A stretch of DNA of 12,805 bases from DAOUBP01 sp034432655. GTDB taxonomy: Bacteria; Chloroflexota; Anaerolineae; CG2-30-64-16. Location of the stretch: positions 1 to 12,805 of the forward strand of contig DAOUBP010000080.1 in NCBI GenBank assembly GCA_034432655.1. Direction: 5' to 3'. Each line of letters opens with the position of its first letter. The first letter of the stretch is position 1. The notes below the pieces were generated by a model. It searched no databases. It was not told where the DNA came from and saw only the letters and a list, made by a program, of their open reading frames with translations. Positions 12,781 through 12,805 of the stretch are shown here, in pieces. The position numbers and the translations under genes are program-made.

Positions 12781-12805
12781 CCCCGCTATGTTTGATGTCT
12801 CTCTG

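Overview
This is a G+C-rich stretch of bacterial chromosome carrying eleven protein genes. Ten lie on the minus strand and one on the plus strand. The content is mostly housekeeping: genome maintenance, ribosome assembly, membrane protein targeting and membrane proteolysis. The best guess for the host is a member of the Chloroflexota (Anaerolineae-like). This rests on a small zinc-ribbon domain (DUF5679 type) fused to the front of topoisomerase I, the lone CBM48/isoamylase early-set protein, the EGY-like M50 protease beside ftsH, and the intergenic hairpins. The assignment is inference from memory of these families and was not checked by search.

Layout, read in the direction of the minus strand (right to left). 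(1) 12780-9588: a pair of mirror-image hairpins, then ftsH and a site-2 (M50) membrane protease, probably one transcript. (2) 9587-9291: a plus-strand gene for a 98-residue CBM48-like glycan-binding protein with its own extended -10 promoter. Its stop codon abuts the protease stop codon. (3) 9237-6544: a good sigma-70 promoter, a leader hairpin, then ffh, rpsP, khpA and rimM. This is the classic SRP/30S-maturation cluster, but without trmD and rplS following. (4) 6543-6001: imperfect inverted repeats, then a one-gene unit with its own promoter, strong Shine-Dalgarno sequence, a DUF2892 membrane protein gene and an intrinsic terminator. (5) 5992-132: a consensus promoter directly behind that terminator, then dprA, a mannose-1-phosphate guanylyltransferase gene, topA and a Xer recombinase gene. 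Gaps of 27-38 bp suggest one operon. dprA-topA-xer order resembles the Bacillus smf-topA-gid-codV locus, with the nucleotide-sugar gene placed between dprA and topA. (6) 106-10: three short hairpins downstream of xer.

The units are functionally related. Ffh (SRP) targets membrane proteins, while FtsH and the M50 protease remove or process them. RpsP, KhpA and RimM serve ribosome assembly and RNA binding. DprA, TopA and Xer act on DNA uptake, supercoiling and chromosome-dimer resolution.

I see no tRNA, rRNA, CRISPR array, transposase or phage gene, and no convincing wholly new system. The most unusual signals are a recurring intergenic hairpin type with a TGAA/TGAG loop (six copies), the zinc-ribbon-topoisomerase fusion, overlapping divergent promoters in front of ffh, and the abutting stop codons at 9585-9590. 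No intergenic gap exceeds 300 bases; the largest (6257-6543) holds a promoter and two inverted repeats.
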